Shown: one piece after another, positions 1 through 8,462 of the stretch
Layout: every line of letters starts with the position of its first letter
Position numbering within the stretch: position 1 is the first letter of the stretch
Source of the DNA: Pseudomonadota bacterium
GTDB lineage: Bacteria > Myxococcota_A > UBA796 > GCA-2862545
Length of the DNA stretch: 32,858 nucleotides
Assembly (NCBI GenBank): GCA_023954855.1
Contig: JAGSGY010000062.1
Coordinates: 1 to 32,858 of the forward strand
Direction of reading: 5' to 3'
Position numbers and translations under genes: made by a program
The notes under the pieces: model-generated
The model's input: the letters and a program-made list of their open reading frames with translations, nothing else
Database searches by the model: none
Told to the model about the DNA's origin: nothing

Positions 1-2550
1 ATCGTCCACATACCAGTCTGACGCCGAGCCAAGGAACAGGGAGCTATCGTCGTCGTCGACCAGCCCGTCGCCATCGTTGTCGACCCCGTCGCATTCCTCG
101 CGCTCGGCCGGGTCGCAGTCCTTCAGCCCGTCGCCATCGGAGTCGAGCCCCTCGTCGACGTCGCCGTCGCCGTCGTTGTCGATGTTGTCACAGGTCTCAG
201 TGTCGAAGCAGTTGGCGATGCCGTCGTTGTCGTTGTCGAAGCCCTCGTCGACGGTGCCGTCGCCGTTGTTGTCGACGCCATCGCACTCTTCGACGTCGAC
301 GCAGTTCGCGATGCCATCGGTGTCGTTGTCTGGGAAGTTCTCGTCGATGCTGCCGTTGCGATCGTTGTCGATGCCGTCGCAGTCCTCGGTGTCGACGCAG
401 TTGCCGATACCGTCGCCGTCGTTGTCGGCAAAGCCGTTGTCGGGCACGCCGTCGCCGTCGTTGTCGATGCCGTCGCACTCTTCGGTGTCGACGCAGTCGG
501 CCACGCCATCCGTGTCGGAGTCGGGGAAGTTGTCGTCGATGGTGCCGTTCTGGTCGTTGTCGATGCCGTCGCAGATCTCGGTGGTGGGGCAGTCGATGAC
601 GCCGTCGCCGGTCGTGTCGGTCCAGAGCTCGTCGATGTCGCCGTCGCCGTCGTTGTCGATACCGTCGCAGGTCTCGGTGTCGACGCAGTCGGCGATGTTG
701 TCGTCGTCGGTGTCGTCGTAGCCTTCATCGACAAGGCCGTTTCCGTCGTTGTCGACCCCATCGCAGTCTTCGGTGTCGAGGCAATCGACGATGGTGTCGC
801 CATCGGTGTCGGCGAAGCCCTCGTCTTCGCTGCCGTCGCAGTTGTTGTCGATGCCATCGCAGACTTCGGTGGCGTCGGGACTGACGGCCGCTGTGCTGTC
901 GTCGCAGTCGCCGAGGATGTCGGACTCGGCGCTATTCGCAAAGCAGGCCATACGCGCCGTGCCGAGATCATCGCCATAGCCGTCGAAGTCGGTGTCGGGG
1001 TACCAGGCCACGAGGACCGCGTCGGGGTCGTTGTCGTCGACCAAGCCGTCGCAGTCGTTGTCTTGGTTGTCGCACTCTTCAGGGAAGCCCGGGGCATTCA
1101 GCGGGTCGGCGTCATCGCAGTCGTACTGCACCGGCGAGCCGTCCGTGTCGCCATCCACCCAGTCCGTCGGGTCCGCAGCGGGCCCACCAAAGGCGCCGAT
1201 GTCCGAACGTGATCCGTCGGGGTTGAGAATCGCGGGGTCCCCTGTCCCGATGGCCGCACTTCCCCACATCAGATGCAGGTCATCACCGCAGAGGTTGTCA
1301 TTGGACCACCCCACGAAGTCGGGGTCGGCGAAGACGTTGGTCGCGTCGAGGGAGTTGGTCGAGTCCCCCCCAAGGTTCTGCCACCAGAGGTTGTAGGCGA
1401 CCGTCGAGCCGCTCCCGTCGAAGGCGGGGACCTGAAGGTGATGCGCGACGATGTTGTTGCGGAAGTCGCCGTTCCCGCTCCAGAAATTGGCGGCGACGCC
1501 CCATTGGGGCTGGGTCTCTTCGTTGGCCACAAAGGTGTTGTTGTGGATGTTCGCTGAGCCGTTCTCGACGTAAACACCCGCGCCGGAACGTTCCGAGCGG
1601 TTGCCGACGAAGATGTTGTTGGTGACTTCACCGTCTCCAGAGCGAAGTGCGAGCGCTCCACCCTTGTCGGGCTCGCGAGTGAGGCCGTTGTTACAGAACT
1701 GGTTGCGGCGCACCTCAGCCGCGGGCGTCGACTGGATGTCGACCGCGGCCCCATAGGTGCTCAACCCACTATCGACGTAGTTGTCCTCGAAGGTGCAGTC
1801 TTCGAGGACAAAGCTCTCAGCGTTGCGAACCGAGATGGCTCCGCCGTTATCGCGCGACCAGTTGTGGTCGAACACGCTGCTCCGGATAGATGCTGGGCCG
1901 AACTCGAACTGGATGGCGCCCCCAGAGTCGTCGCTCTGGTTGTTGCTGAACACCGAGCCTTCGACCACCAGGTCATAGCGATCACGACCGTGAATCGCCC
2001 CGCCGCCGTTGTTGCTGGTGTTACCGGTGAACACGCTGTCGTAGACCTCGATGCGCGTGTTCCGCCAGGTGCCAATCGCACCGCCTTCATTCGCGAAGTT
2101 GCTCGTGAAGGTGCTGTTGCGAATGACCACCCAGCCGCCGTCGCGCACATCCATCGCGCCGCCGACCGTATTGCCGCTGCGAATGTTGTCGAACGTGCAG
2201 TCGTCGAAGGTCACCGGCGAGTCGTTCGTGTCTGGATAGGTGAAGTTCCCTCGTTGGACCTCGATGTCATTGTCGATGAAGTCGATGCCGCGGAAGGTGA
2301 GGCCGTCAGCATTCACCTTGCCGAGCTCCATCTGCACCACATCGCCGACGGTCTCGCGCTCGATCGTCACCGAGTCGGCGACATTAGTGGCATCGATGTT
2401 GTTGTACAGCCCAGCAGCCACCCAGATCACATCGCCCGAGTTGGCCCACTCGAAAGCGTCCTCGAGCTCAATCGAGTTCGACACGAAGATGTCGGCTGCA
2501 AGGGCTTGGCCGGGCAGCAGCAGAAACAGGGCGAGGTGCGAGAGACGCAT
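1..2550 (-). CDS. Secreted beta-helix protein with MopE-type Asp-rich tandem repeats (3' end outside window)
   Basis: One uninterrupted frame of 850 codons runs from an ATG at 2548-2550 to the window edge, so the C-terminus is missing. GGAG lies 5 bases before the ATG. The product starts with a signal peptide (MRLSHLALFLLLPGQALA). Residues about 20-450 are rich in short N/S/G-containing turns such as NNGGGAIHG and NNTFVANE, typical of a right-handed parallel beta-helix (polymorphic-outer-membrane or choice-of-anchor type). From about residue 467 come MopE-like metal-binding motifs (DCDD...ECDNQDNDCDGLVDD), then tandem units of about 32 residues beginning CDGIDND. Such Asp/Asn/Gly loops resemble calcium-binding thrombospondin-type repeats. 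The protein is probably exported and surface-associated; a C-terminal anchor, if present, lies beyond the window. It is divergent from the acyl-CoA ligase gene. Family assignment is good; function is unknown. Confidence 0.85.
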   Translation of the reverse strand, partial: MRLSHLALFLLLPGQALAADIFVSNSIELEDAFEWANSGDVIWVAAGLYNNIDATNVADSVTIERETVGDVVQMELGKVNADGLTFRGIDFIDNDIEVQRGNFTYPDTNDSPVTFDDCTFDNIRSGNTVGGAMDVRDGGWVVIRNSTFTSNFANEGGAIGTWRNTRIEVYDSVFTGNTSNNGGGAIHGRDRYDLVVEGSVFSNNQSDDSGGAIQFEFGPASIRSSVFDHNWSRDNGGAISVRNAESFVLEDCTFEDNYVDSGLSTYGAAVDIQSTPAAEVRRNQFCNNGLTREPDKGGALALRSGDGEVTNNIFVGNRSERSGAGVYVENGSANIHNNTFVANEETQPQWGVAANFWSGNGDFRNNIVAHHLQVPAFDGSGSTVAYNLWWQNLGGDSTNSLDATNVFADPDFVGWSNDNLCGDDLHLMWGSAAIGTGDPAILNPDGSRSDIGAFGGPAADPTDWVDGDTDGSPVQYDCDDADPLNAPGFPEECDNQDNDCDGLVDDNDPDAVLVAWYPDTDFDGYGDDLGTARMACFANSAESDILGDCDDSTAAVSPDATEVCDGIDNNCDGSEDEGFADTDGDTIVDCLDTEDCDGVDNDGNGLVDEGYDDTDDDNIADCVDTETCDGIDNDGDGDIDELWTDTTGDGVIDCPTTEICDGIDNDQNGTIDDNFPDSDTDGVADCVDTEECDGIDNDGDGVPDNGFADNDGDGIGNCVDTEDCDGIDNDRNGSIDENFPDNDTDGIANCVDVEECDGVDNNGDGTVDEGFDNDNDGIANCFDTETCDNIDNDGDGDVDEGLDSDGDGLKDCDPAEREECDGVDNDGDGLVDDDDSSLFLGSASDWYVDD
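94..861 (-). repeat. Tandem 96-bp repeats encoding 32-residue CDGIDNDGDG units
   Basis: Eight consecutive units begin with a Cys codon at 861, 765, 669, 573, 477, 381, 285 and 192 (minus strand), and a ninth begins at 93. Most are exactly 96 bp; the seventh is 93 bp and the eighth 99 bp. Each encodes CDG[IV]DND-x-[DN]G, an acidic stretch, then a second Cys near unit position 27 (ADCVDTE or GNCVDTE). Within-gene amplification is the likely origin. The repeats are coding, in frame and imperfect. Confidence 0.85.
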
Positions 2551-2620
2551 AGAGACTCCGAGGCGCACAGTGTAGCGGGCGAACCCGCCGCCCAATGGAT
2601 AGTCGTGACCCGGAGGCCAA
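2551..2620. promoter_or_regulatory. Divergent intergenic region with a short inverted repeat
   Basis: These 70 bp separate the divergent beta-helix and acyl-CoA ligase genes and must hold both promoters unless transcription starts inside a gene. A perfect inverted repeat GCGGG-CGAA-CCCGC sits at 2575-2588 and could be an operator. Ribosome sites are visible at both ends: GGAG for the minus gene at 2556-2559 and GGAGG for the plus gene at 2612-2616. I could not define -35/-10 boxes with confidence. Confidence 0.4.
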
Positions 2621-4390
2621 ATGCGCCGTGCACATCCCCCAGAAGACACCATCACAGCGCTGTTTCTCTGGGGCGTAGACCGCGATCCAGAGGCGACCGC
2701 CTACTTTGTCCAGGAGCAGGGACTGTGGCGCCCGTACAGCCGCCGCTTCAGCCTGGAGCAGTGCGCCGCCGGGGCGAGAGCGCTTCACGACCTCGGCATC
2801 GGCCCCGGAGACCGGGTGGCCATCGTCAGCACGACACGTCCCGAATGGGCAGCCGTTGATCTGGCCACGACCGCCCTCGGCGCCATCACTGTCGGTCTGT
2901 ACCCGAACCTCCCCGCGGACCACCTCGCCTACCCGCTCGCCCACTCCGGCTCGCGCATTGCCATCGTCGAGAATGCCGAGCAGGCGTCCAAGATCGCGGC
3001 GATTCGCGACCAGCTGCCCGACCTGGAGCGGGTGATCAGCATCGACCCCGTTGAAGGCATGGACAGCATCCTCGACCTCGCGACCACCCCCGATGTCGCC
3101 TTCCTCCGCGCCAGAGGCGCCGAGCGTCGACCCGAAGACATTGCCACCCTCATCTACACCTCCGGAACCACCGGGGAACCCAAGGGCGCGGTCCTCACCC
3201 ACGGCAACTTCGCCTTTGTGTGCAAGGCGGTGCTCGAGGCCGTCGACGTCGTGGACGGGGAGCGCTCGATCGCCTGGCTGCCGCTCGCGCACGCCCTGCA
3301 GCGCCAGACCCTGTACACCAGCTTCCTCATCGACACGGTTGGCTACTGGTCCCCCTCCGTCGAGGACTTGCCCGAGGTCATCGCCTTTGGACGTCCGCAC
3401 ATTCTCGCATCGGTGCCGCGCATGCTCGAGAAGATCCGCGGGCGCATCCTGGCGGGCGTGGCCGAGCGGGGTCCTCGTGCCGACCGGGCCGTACAGCGTG
3501 CCCTCGCGATCGGTGTGAAGCGGCTTGGCTACCTGGAGCGCGGTGAGCGCGTGCCTCGGGTGCTGGAGCTGCGCTGGCGGCTGATGGACCGCCTCGTGTT
3601 CGCGAAGATCAAGGAGCGCCTCGGAGGCTCGCTACACACCCTGGCCGTCGGCGGAGCTGCTCTCGACCCCGAGGTCGCCCGGTTCTTTGGCGCCATGGGC
3701 CTGTCGGTCATCGAGGGCTGGGGCCTGACCGAGACCGCGGCTCCAGCGACCGTGAACCGCACCCACCACTTCCGGTTTGGCACCGTCGGCAAGCCCCTTC
3801 CCGGTGTCGATGTGCGCCTCGCTGATGACGGCGAGATCCTGGTCCGCGGCCCCGGCCTGTTCCGCGGCTACTACAAGGACGAAGCCGCCACTGCCGACGC
3901 CTTCGAAGACGGCTGGTTCAAGACCGGCGACCTCGGAAGCTTCGACGCCGATGGCTTTCTGAAGATCACCGACCGAAAGAAGGAAATCTTGGTCACCGCA
4001 GGAGGCAAGAACATCGCTCCCGTCCCGATCGAGGCCCGAATCATGCGCTCACCGCTGATCTCGCAGGCCGTCGCGGTCGGCAGCGAGCGGCGCTACATCG
4101 CAGCCCTAATCAGCCCAGATGCCGAGGCCCTCGATGCCTGGGCCGCCGCCGGCGGTCATGGCACCCTCACCGCCGAGGAGCGGGTTCAGCATCCCGAGAT
4201 CGTCGCGGCCTTCGAGCAAGCCGTCGCCACGGCCAACGAGACCCTCCCCCGCTGGGAGCAGATCAAGACCTGGCGTGCGGTGCCGATCGAGTTCACGCCC
4301 GAAGGCGGCGAGCTCACGCCGACCTTGAAGCTCAAGCGTCGAGTGATCGCCGAGCGCTACGCCGACCTCATCGAACAGCTCTATGTCTGA
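2621..4390 (+). CDS. Long-chain acyl-CoA ligase (AMP-forming, FadD15-like)
   Basis: The 589-residue protein matches the ANL adenylating superfamily in length and motifs. The P-loop-like A3 motif YTSGTTGEPKG is at residues 179-189, GWGLTET at 366-372, GWFKTGD at 431-437 and DRKKE at 451-455. A C-terminal TPTLKLKRR segment (about 566-574) holds the presumed catalytic lysine of the adenylation step. The family activates a fatty acid with ATP to an acyl-adenylate and transfers it to CoA. The pattern DRKKEILVTAGGKNI followed by PTLKLKRR is typical of bacterial long-chain (FadD15/FACS) members rather than medium-chain ones, but the substrate cannot be read from sequence. It starts at an ATG 4 bases after GGAGG. 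It is the first gene of a run with the dioxygenase (8-base overlap) and the kinase. No signal peptide; cytoplasmic or membrane-peripheral. Confidence 0.92.
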   Translation: MRRAHPPEDTITALFLWGVDRDPEATAYFVQEQGLWRPYSRRFSLEQCAAGARALHDLGIGPGDRVAIVSTTRPEWAAVDLATTALGAITVGLYPNLPADHLAYPLAHSGSRIAIVENAEQASKIAAIRDQLPDLERVISIDPVEGMDSILDLATTPDVAFLRARGAERRPEDIATLIYTSGTTGEPKGAVLTHGNFAFVCKAVLEAVDVVDGERSIAWLPLAHALQRQTLYTSFLIDTVGYWSPSVEDLPEVIAFGRPHILASVPRMLEKIRGRILAGVAERGPRADRAVQRALAIGVKRLGYLERGERVPRVLELRWRLMDRLVFAKIKERLGGSLHTLAVGGAALDPEVARFFGAMGLSVIEGWGLTETAAPATVNRTHHFRFGTVGKPLPGVDVRLADDGEILVRGPGLFRGYYKDEAATADAFEDGWFKTGDLGSFDADGFLKITDRKKEILVTAGGKNIAPVPIEARIMRSPLISQAVAVGSERRYIAALISPDAEALDAWAAAGGHGTLTAEERVQHPEIVAAFEQAVATANETLPRWEQIKTWRAVPIEFTPEGGELTPTLKLKRRVIAERYADLIEQLYV

Positions 4391-5054
4391 GAAGAGGTCG
4401 ATTGGCCACGGCGCCTGGATTCGGGTCATCGAGGACTTCTTGCCACCCAGCGAGGCCGACGATGCCCTCGATGCGCTCCTGGCCGAACTCGCGTGGGAAC
4501 AGCGGTCGAACGTCGTGTTCGGAAAAGAAGTGCTCCAGCCCCGCCTCTGCGCTTGGGCCGGGGCCATCCCGTACAAGTTCTCGGGACAAACGCTCGAAGC
4601 GCGGGCCCCAACGCCGACGCTTGCCGCACTCTCGGAGCGCGTGCTCGCCGAGGTGCCGCATCCGTTCAACCACGTGGTAGTGAATCACTATCGGAACGGC
4701 CGAGACTGGATTGCCAAACACGCCGACAATGAACGCGAGCTCGGCTACCGCCCGCTGATCGCTGCGGTGTCCCTCGGCGCGACGCGTCGCTTCGACCTGC
4801 TTCGCAAGAAGGGCAGACGCCTGGTGAAACTCCAGCTCACCCATGGATCCCTGCTGGTCATGGGCGGAAGCTGCCAACACACGTGGCGTCACCAGCTGCC
4901 CAAGCAAGCCGCAGTCACCGAGCCGCGCCTGAACCTGACCTGGCGACAGCTGATGGGGCCGCCGGGCTGGAAGCGCGACTGGGAGAGCGACCCCAACCGA
5001 CGCGAACCACGGGGCGAGAGTTCCGGCCAGGCGGCGGTCACACCGCGCGTCTGA
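4383..5054 (+). CDS. AlkB-type 2-oxoglutarate/Fe(II) dioxygenase
   Basis: The 223-residue protein has the AlkB/ALKBH2-like core. NHYRNGRDWIAKHADNE supplies the HxD iron ligands H113 and D115. SLGATRRF is at 130-137. The third iron ligand is probably H170 in QHTWRH. R182 and R188 in PRLNLTWR are the expected 2-oxoglutarate-binding arginines. Known members remove alkyl groups from damaged bases (1-methyladenine, 3-methylcytosine) by oxidation; some act on RNA or proteins. All key residues are present, so it should be active. The ATG lies inside the end of the acyl-CoA ligase gene (8-base overlap), suggesting translational coupling. The last 30 residues (GWKRDW onward) are a basic, probably unstructured tail. 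The link with an acyl-CoA ligase is unexplained. Confidence 0.9.
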   Translation: MSEKRSIGHGAWIRVIEDFLPPSEADDALDALLAELAWEQRSNVVFGKEVLQPRLCAWAGAIPYKFSGQTLEARAPTPTLAALSERVLAEVPHPFNHVVVNHYRNGRDWIAKHADNERELGYRPLIAAVSLGATRRFDLLRKKGRRLVKLQLTHGSLLVMGGSCQHTWRHQLPKQAAVTEPRLNLTWRQLMGPPGWKRDWESDPNRREPRGESSGQAAVTPRV

Positions 5055-5055
5055 A

Positions 5056-6438
5056 GTGCACAATGGCTTGCACGGCTACGCCCGTCGCTCTATGGCGCTG
5101 CGCATGACTGCCGAACACAACCATCCCTATCAAGTGCTCGAGATCGTGGCCGCCGGAACCTTCGGCCAGGTCTGCATCGTCCAGGACGTCGCCGACGGCC
5201 GGCCGCTCGCGGTCAAGGTGCTCAAGAAGGAGTTTCTGCGCAATCAGAAGGTGATGGCGCGCACGCGTGATGAGGCGCGGTTGCTCAGCGTGCTCGACCA
5301 CCCGAACCTGCTGAACACGGAGGGCTTCTTCGTGATGGGCGGTCACCCCATCGTCGCGATGGAGTGGGTGCAGGGTATTCCCCTCTCGGACCTGTGCGAT
5401 CCGGAGCGTCCGGTGCCGCCGGCTGCGGTCTCAGCCGAGATCATTCGCCAGTGCTCGCTCGCCCTCGATGCGGCGTACACCACCCCCGCAGGTCCCGAAG
5501 GCGAGCCGCTTCACCTCGTGCACCGCGACATCAAGCCCGGCAACATCCTGATCAGCGTCGACGGCGATGTGAAGGTGGTGGACTTCGGCATCGCCAAGGG
5601 CAACTTCCAGCACAAGGAAGCCGTGACCGTCTCGGTGGTTCTGGGAGCCCGCGACTACAACGCGCCAGAGAGGCTCGACGGCGACGAAGACCAGCCCTCT
5701 CTCGACGTCTACAGCCTCGGCTGCACGCTGTACCGCTTGCTCGGCGGCACCGAAGCCTTCATCTCGATGAACCCGAACCGCCACAGCCCTCGCCTCGAAG
5801 AAGCGAGCGCGGCTCTGGCCCTCGACGGTGTGCGCGGCGCGGCGCGGCTACTTCTGCCCGACCTGCTCCAGCAGATGTGCGCCTATGACCCCACCGAGCG
5901 GCCCAGCCACCGTGAGGTCGTCGAGCGCATCGAGGACATGCAGACGCGCTTTGGACTGGACTGCGACCTTCGCGCCTTCGCGGCTGAGACCGTCGCGCCG
6001 CTGTACCACACCCGCGGATGGGTCCCTCCGACCGAGCACCCCGCCTGGCCCGACGTCGCCTTTCTCGAAGCCGGGCTTCCCGCCGACCACGAACCCCAGG
6101 TTGGAGCAGCAGCGACCACGACCTCAGGCGATGTCGACGCCCGCCTTCGGGTCGCCTTATCGACGCCCGAGTGGCCCTCGCAGGTGCCCGCGATGCGTCG
6201 CCTGCTCGCCGGTCATCCACGCTGGGACCCCACGCCACTGGTGACGCTGCTTCGCGAGGCGAGCGCTCCCGCTTGGCAGCTGTGGAAGAAGCCGCCGCCG
6301 ACGCATAAAGTGGCCGCGGCCCTCGAGCTGCTGCGTGGGCGCAACGACGCCGTCACCGTCGAGGCCGTGCGGGGGCTGATCCGACACAAGAACCCCGAGA
6401 TCGCCGCCAGCGCCCAGGCCCTGCTCGACGCGCTCTAG
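5056..6438 (+). CDS. Ser/Thr protein kinase with unrecognised helical C-terminal region
   Basis: A eukaryotic-type kinase domain spans about residues 24-290. It has the glycine loop AAGTFGQV at 32-39, K54 in AVKVLK, E73, the catalytic HRDIKPGN at 156-163, DFG at 176-178 and APE at 203-205, so all residues needed for phosphotransfer are present. The remaining 170 or so residues match nothing I recognise; the end (ALELLRGRNDAVTVEAVRGLIRHKNPEI) looks like one or two HEAT-like helical pairs that could bind a partner. No membrane segment is visible, so it is probably cytosolic. The start is uncertain: GTG at 5056 sits right after the dioxygenase stop, but ATG codons at 5092 and 5104 are nearer the kinase fold, and none has a clear ribosome site. 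It ends 1 base before the convergent TetR gene. Confidence 0.9.
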   Translation: MHNGLHGYARRSMALRMTAEHNHPYQVLEIVAAGTFGQVCIVQDVADGRPLAVKVLKKEFLRNQKVMARTRDEARLLSVLDHPNLLNTEGFFVMGGHPIVAMEWVQGIPLSDLCDPERPVPPAAVSAEIIRQCSLALDAAYTTPAGPEGEPLHLVHRDIKPGNILISVDGDVKVVDFGIAKGNFQHKEAVTVSVVLGARDYNAPERLDGDEDQPSLDVYSLGCTLYRLLGGTEAFISMNPNRHSPRLEEASAALALDGVRGAARLLLPDLLQQMCAYDPTERPSHREVVERIEDMQTRFGLDCDLRAFAAETVAPLYHTRGWVPPTEHPAWPDVAFLEAGLPADHEPQVGAAATTTSGDVDARLRVALSTPEWPSQVPAMRRLLAGHPRWDPTPLVTLLREASAPAWQLWKKPPPTHKVAAALELLRGRNDAVTVEAVRGLIRHKNPEIAASAQALLDAL

Positions 6439-6439
6439 G

Positions 6440-7045
6440 TCAGTCCAGCACCGGCGCGAGCGCATCGGTGATCGTCATCAGGCTCTGGACGAGCCGCTCC
6501 TCGTCGACCCCATCGACGTCATAGAGCGAGCTTGCGCGAAACAAGCCGACCATGGCGCGCACAGCGGTTCGCGCGACGGCCTTGCCATGCGCGACGTCGG
6601 CGGCCCGACCGGCCCGAACCGCCGCCGAGGCGAAGCTCTCGACCGCCCAGAGCTCGAACTCCTGCTTTCGCTCGACCCCGCGAGCCGACGCCCGTAGCTC
6701 CATGAACCGAAACACCGGCAGGTCGCGCCGGAGCCTGCCGACCACGTCCACGAACATGGCCTGCATCTGGTCCGCTCCAGGCTCGGGGTGCTCGAGCACC
6801 GCCGACGCACTGCGCTGCAGATCGGCGAAGATGCTCGCGCCGACGGCGTCGAAGATGTCGTCTTTCGTCGCGAAATACTGGTAGATCGAGCCCACCGAGA
6901 CGCCGGCATTCTTCGCGATCAGGGCCATTGACGGCTCCTGACCCCCATTTGCCCGCAAAACCTGAATGGTCCCGGCCAAGATCGTGCGAATCGTCTCACG
7001 GGAACGCTGCTGACGCGGGTTTCTTCGGAGGTTATCGCCGGGCAT
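6440..7045 (-). CDS. TetR-family transcriptional repressor
   Basis: This 201-residue protein has an N-terminal TetR DNA-binding domain: RSRETIRTILAGTIQVL as helix 1 and a helix-turn-helix MALIAKNAGVSVGSIYQYFATKDDIF at about residues 40-65, whose SIYQYF segment is the classic recognition helix. The C-terminal two thirds is the variable ligand-binding and dimerisation part. I chose the ATG at 7043-7045 because AGGA lies about 7 bases upstream; an upstream ATG at 7114 would add 23 residues and run into the likely promoter. It is divergent from the Old Yellow Enzyme gene, the usual layout for a repressor controlling its neighbour. The ligand is unknown; an electrophile, as for NemR in E. coli, or a lipid-like substrate of the export cassette are possibilities. 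Confidence 0.93.
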   Translation of the reverse strand: MPGDNLRRNPRQQRSRETIRTILAGTIQVLRANGGQEPSMALIAKNAGVSVGSIYQYFATKDDIFDAVGASIFADLQRSASAVLEHPEPGADQMQAMFVDVVGRLRRDLPVFRFMELRASARGVERKQEFELWAVESFASAAVRAGRAADVAHGKAVARTAVRAMVGLFRASSLYDVDGVDEERLVQSLMTITDALAPVLD

Positions 7046-7149
7046 CGTTTTCCTGTGGAGACGCGAATCGGCAACGTGCCGCCGAGCGCATAGCTTAACG
7101 ATGAGCGAAGCCATGCGGCCCGCTTTTTGCGCCAGGCCGAGGAAGCCCC
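7046..7149. promoter_or_regulatory. TetR/Old Yellow Enzyme divergent promoter region
   Basis: This 104-bp gap lies between the divergent starts. A perfect inverted repeat CGGCA-ACG-TGCCG occupies 7069-7081 and is a candidate TetR operator. A more AT-rich stretch (TAGCTTAACGAT, 7091-7102) may hold the -10 region of one or both promoters. The ribosome site of the plus gene is GAGGAAG just before its ATG. Confidence 0.4.
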
Positions 7150-8388
7150 ATGTCCACCGCAGCGTCCATTCGAGACACCCTCTCCGCGCCGTTCACCCTG
7201 GCGAACGGCCAGGTCGTGAAGAACCGACTGCTCAAGTCGGCGATGAGCGAGACCCTGGGCACCGGCGACAACCGCGTCACCGACAGCTTGATCACCCTCT
7301 ACAAGCAGTGGGCGGACGGAGGCATTGGCCTATCGGTCACCGGCAACGTGATGGTCGACTCGAACGCCCTCGGTGAGCCGGGCAACGTGGTCCTCGAGGA
7401 CCGCCGCGACATCGAGAAGCTCGCCGAGTGGGCAAGTGCCGGCAAGTCGGGAGGCGGGCTCATCTACATGCAGCTCAACCATCCCGGACGCCAGGTCCCC
7501 CGCTTTCTCAACAAGGAGGCGGTCGCTCCCAGCGCCGTCCCTTTCCGCGCCGAGCTCAAGAACGTGCTCGCCACCGCGCGCGCCCTCACCCACGGCGAGA
7601 TCGAGGGCTTGATCGCTCGCTTCGCCACCGCGGCCGCCATCGCCGAGGAGGCGGGCTTCGACGGCGTCCAGATTCACGGTGCCCACGGCTACCTCGTCAG
7701 CCAGTTTCTCTCGCCCCACACCAACCAGCGCACCGACCAGTGGGGAGGAAGCCCAGAGGCTCGCCGGGCCTTCGCCATCGCCCTGATTCGGGCTATCCGC
7801 GCGGCCACTTCGCCCGGCTTTGGTCTCGGCATCAAGATCAACTCGGCCGACTTCCAGCGCGGCGGCATCACCGAAGAAGAGTCGATGCAGACCATCGTCG
7901 CGCTCGCCGCCGAGGGCCTAGACTTCGTCGAAGTGTCTGGTGGCACCTACGAGGCCCCGGCGATGATGGCGGCCAAGAAGAGCACTCGCGAACGTGAGGC
8001 CTACTTCCTGACCTTTGCAGAGACTCTACGGAAGACCCTTGATGTGCCCTTGATCGTCACCGGCGGCTTTCGCTCAGGCGCAGCTATGGCCGATGCCATC
8101 GGAAGCGGCGCCGTCGACATGGTCGGCCTGGCGCGCACGGTGGCCATGGACCCCGACTTTCCGAACCGGCTGGTCGACAAGGGCGACATTCGCCTGGACA
8201 TCAAGGACCTTCGCACCGGCATCGCCTTCGTCGACAAGATCGCGATGATGGAGCTTCTCTGGTACGAACGCCAGATTCACCGCATGGGCGCCGGCAAGCG
8301 TCCCATCCCGAGTGAGGGCGCCCTGAAGTCGCTGTTCTTCTACGCCCTGAAGAATGGGCCCAAGAGCTTGAGGCGGCGGCGTGCCTAG
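7150..8388 (+). CDS. Old Yellow Enzyme family NADH:flavin oxidoreductase
   Basis: This 412-residue FMN-dependent TIM-barrel enzyme has the OYE signatures. QLNHPGRQ is at 108-115. HGAHGYLVSQFLSPHTNQRTD follows at about 176-196, with H176 and H179 as the usual substrate-carbonyl anchors and Y181 as the proton-donor position. WGGS and a phosphate-binding VTGGFRSG loop lie near the C-terminus. The family reduces activated C=C bonds (enones, nitro compounds) using NAD(P)H. It is the short form, without the C-terminal iron-sulfur/FAD domains of 2,4-dienoyl-CoA reductase. It is divergent from the TetR gene and 74 bp upstream of the RND exporter in the same direction, so it may share regulation with the export cassette. 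The substrate is unknown. No signal peptide; cytoplasmic. Confidence 0.93.
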   Translation: MSTAASIRDTLSAPFTLANGQVVKNRLLKSAMSETLGTGDNRVTDSLITLYKQWADGGIGLSVTGNVMVDSNALGEPGNVVLEDRRDIEKLAEWASAGKSGGGLIYMQLNHPGRQVPRFLNKEAVAPSAVPFRAELKNVLATARALTHGEIEGLIARFATAAAIAEEAGFDGVQIHGAHGYLVSQFLSPHTNQRTDQWGGSPEARRAFAIALIRAIRAATSPGFGLGIKINSADFQRGGITEEESMQTIVALAAEGLDFVEVSGGTYEAPAMMAAKKSTREREAYFLTFAETLRKTLDVPLIVTGGFRSGAAMADAIGSGAVDMVGLARTVAMDPDFPNRLVDKGDIRLDIKDLRTGIAFVDKIAMMELLWYERQIHRMGAGKRPIPSEGALKSLFFYALKNGPKSLRRRRA

Positions 8389-8462
8389 TCACCCGCACAT
8401 CGAGCCGGACTCTTCCTCGCCAGTGACCGGTTATCCACGCGTCCTCCGGAGCAACCACCGCC

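Noticed and set aside
94-861. CRISPR-like regular periodicity
   Set aside because: Units are about 96 bp, imperfect, contiguous and in frame with a protein repeat, with no unique spacers between conserved repeats.
77-1097. Several Ser/Pro- or Thr-rich open frames on both strands over the repeat array
   Set aside because: They are out-of-frame readings of the 96-bp repeats. The genuine frame runs continuously from 2550 to the window edge.
7046-7114. Upstream ATG for the TetR gene
   Set aside because: It would place the start in the probable promoter, and the added residues are not part of the TetR fold; ATG 7045 has a ribosome site.
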